Positions 13,491-15,447 of a stretch of DNA of 15,447 bases are shown here, piece after piece. The number at the start of each line of letters is the position of its first letter. Position 1 is the stretch's first letter. Source of the DNA: Thiobacillus sp. UBA3361 (lineage in GTDB: Bacteria; Pseudomonadota; Gammaproteobacteria; Burkholderiales; Thiobacillaceae); assembly GCA_002360535.1 (NCBI GenBank), contig DEQR01000047.1, positions 1-15,447 on the forward strand, in the 5' to 3' direction. Position numbers and translations under genes: made by a program. The notes beneath the pieces are model-generated. The model saw nothing but the letters and a program-made list of their open reading frames with translations, was not told the DNA's origin and made no database searches.

Positions 13491-13580
13491 TCCCCGAATA
13501 CCAAGCACCGGTCGCCGTCGGCCACAAGCCGGGGTGCCGGAAACACCTTCCAAGCCAAAAGCAAAGGGAATCGAGAAGAA

Positions 13581-14864
<1,284 letters not shown>

Positions 14865-14876
14865 GCCGAAGCGGCG

Positions 14877-15182
14877 ATGCGCGGTCTGACCTGGATTCTG
14901 GCGATCCTGATCATCCTGCTGCAATATCCCCTGTGGCTGGGCAAGGGCAGCTGGCCGCGGGTCTGGGAGCTGGAAAAGCAGGTGGCCGGCCAGCGCATCG
15001 CCAACCAGGCCCTGGAGGCCCGCAACAGCCAGCTGGCGGCGGAAGTGCGGGATTTGAAAACCGGTTATGACGCCCTGGAAGAACGGGCGCGTTACGAGTT
15101 GGGCATGATTCGGCAGGACGAGGTATTCATCCAGGTCATGGAGACCGCGCCGGCCCAGCCCCCCCTGGAGGCCAAGCCATGA
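14877..15182 (+). CDS. ftsB: Cell division protein FtsB
   Basis: FtsB is a bitopic inner-membrane protein that links FtsL and FtsQ in the divisome and helps activate septal peptidoglycan synthesis. The 101-residue protein has one N-terminal membrane segment (LTWILAILIILLQYPLWLG), then a periplasmic coiled coil (about 30-65: ELEKQVAGQRIANQALEARN and following). It ends with the conserved GYDALEERARYELGMIRQDEVFIQV. The LQYPLWLGKGSW start is typical of betaproteobacterial FtsB. It starts 12 bases after eno, and its stop overlaps the next start as ATGA. Confidence 0.95.
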   Translation: MRGLTWILAILIILLQYPLWLGKGSWPRVWELEKQVAGQRIANQALEARNSQLAAEVRDLKTGYDALEERARYELGMIRQDEVFIQVMETAPAQPPLEAKP

Positions 15183-15447
15183 TGACTTCCCTGCAGATGA
15201 TCCTGGTCGGCGTGGGTGTACTCTTCGTCGTCCTAATCATCGCCTACAACATGTGGCAGGAGCGCCGTTACCGCAAGGAGGCCAGCCGCATGTTCTCCAG
15301 CCGGCGCGAGGACATCCTGCTCGGCGAATCCATACAGACCGATGTGGGGCATGGCGGCGCCGAGGCGGAGCCGACGCCCCGCGCGCGGGCGGTGCTCGAC
15401 GCTCCGGATACCCGTGTCCGGCAGAATGCGGATGCGGCCGGCGCCGG
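15179..15447 (+). CDS. zipA: ZipA-like division protein, N-terminal part (runs off the window)
   Basis: The ATG at 15179 overlaps the ftsB stop (ATGA), with a second in-frame ATG at 15182. The 89 visible codons encode one membrane segment (MILVGVGVLFVVLIIAYNMW), a basic stretch (QERRYRKEASRMF), EDILLGE, then a low-complexity acidic and Pro/Arg-rich region. This fits the short N-terminal anchor, charged segment and linker of ZipA, which tethers FtsZ to the membrane. NMWQERRYRK resembles betaproteobacterial ZipA. The diagnostic C-terminal FtsZ-binding domain lies outside the window, so the name is provisional. Confidence 0.55.
   Translation, partial: MMTSLQMILVGVGVLFVVLIIAYNMWQERRYRKEASRMFSSRREDILLGESIQTDVGHGGAEAEPTPRARAVLDAPDTRVRQNADAAGA

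Overview
The window (about 15.4 kb, GC-rich, mostly 60-70% G+C) looks like chromosomal DNA of a betaproteobacterium. The right half carries the housekeeping order pyrG - kdsA - eno - ftsB - zipA-like, which is characteristic of that class, and the proteins match betaproteobacterial forms (for example FtsB with its LQYPLWLGKGSW start). I cannot name the genus from sequence alone.

Left part (1-9112): a complete type I-C CRISPR-Cas locus, read entirely on the minus strand: cas3 - cas5c - cas8c (with an internal cas11c) - cas7 - [toxin-antitoxin insert on the plus strand] - cas4 - cas1 - cas2 - leader - CRISPR array. The array (42-794) has 11 identical 37-base repeats and 10 spacers of 34-37 bases. 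Its leader (795-972) abuts cas2. The effector genes overlap by ATGA or lie a few bases apart. Cas8c, Cas7, Cas5c and Cas11c would form the surveillance complex, Cas3 degrades targets, and Cas4-Cas1-Cas2 select and integrate spacers. The crRNA would carry an 11-base 5' handle below a 9-bp GC-only stem.

Three features set this locus apart. (i) A ParE/RelE-type toxin and its antitoxin (3018-3561) sit on the opposite strand between the interference block (cas3-5-8-7) and the adaptation block (cas4-1-2). (ii) A strong internal Shine-Dalgarno and ATG in cas8c (start at 4823) predict a separate 125-residue Cas11c small subunit. (iii) The 5' third or so of cas8c is about 50% G+C in an otherwise 60-70% G+C locus, suggesting a recombinant N-terminal region. 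A G9 tract in cas3 and substitutions at the expected Cas5c processing residues also merit checking.

Middle (9113-10499): a gap upstream of cas3 holding hairpins, a REP-like palindrome and a strong terminator; then a secreted dienelactone-hydrolase-family protein on the minus strand, divergent from pyrG.

Right part (10500-15447, plus strand): pyrG (CTP synthase), a DUF4160-DUF2442 pair inserted between pyrG and kdsA, kdsA (metal-dependent KDO-8-P synthase type), eno (enolase), ftsB (divisome) and the start of a ZipA-like gene that runs off the window. The close spacing suggests a largely co-transcribed operon. Two small two-gene cassettes, one a clear toxin-antitoxin and one TA-like, have therefore settled inside two otherwise conserved gene strings.
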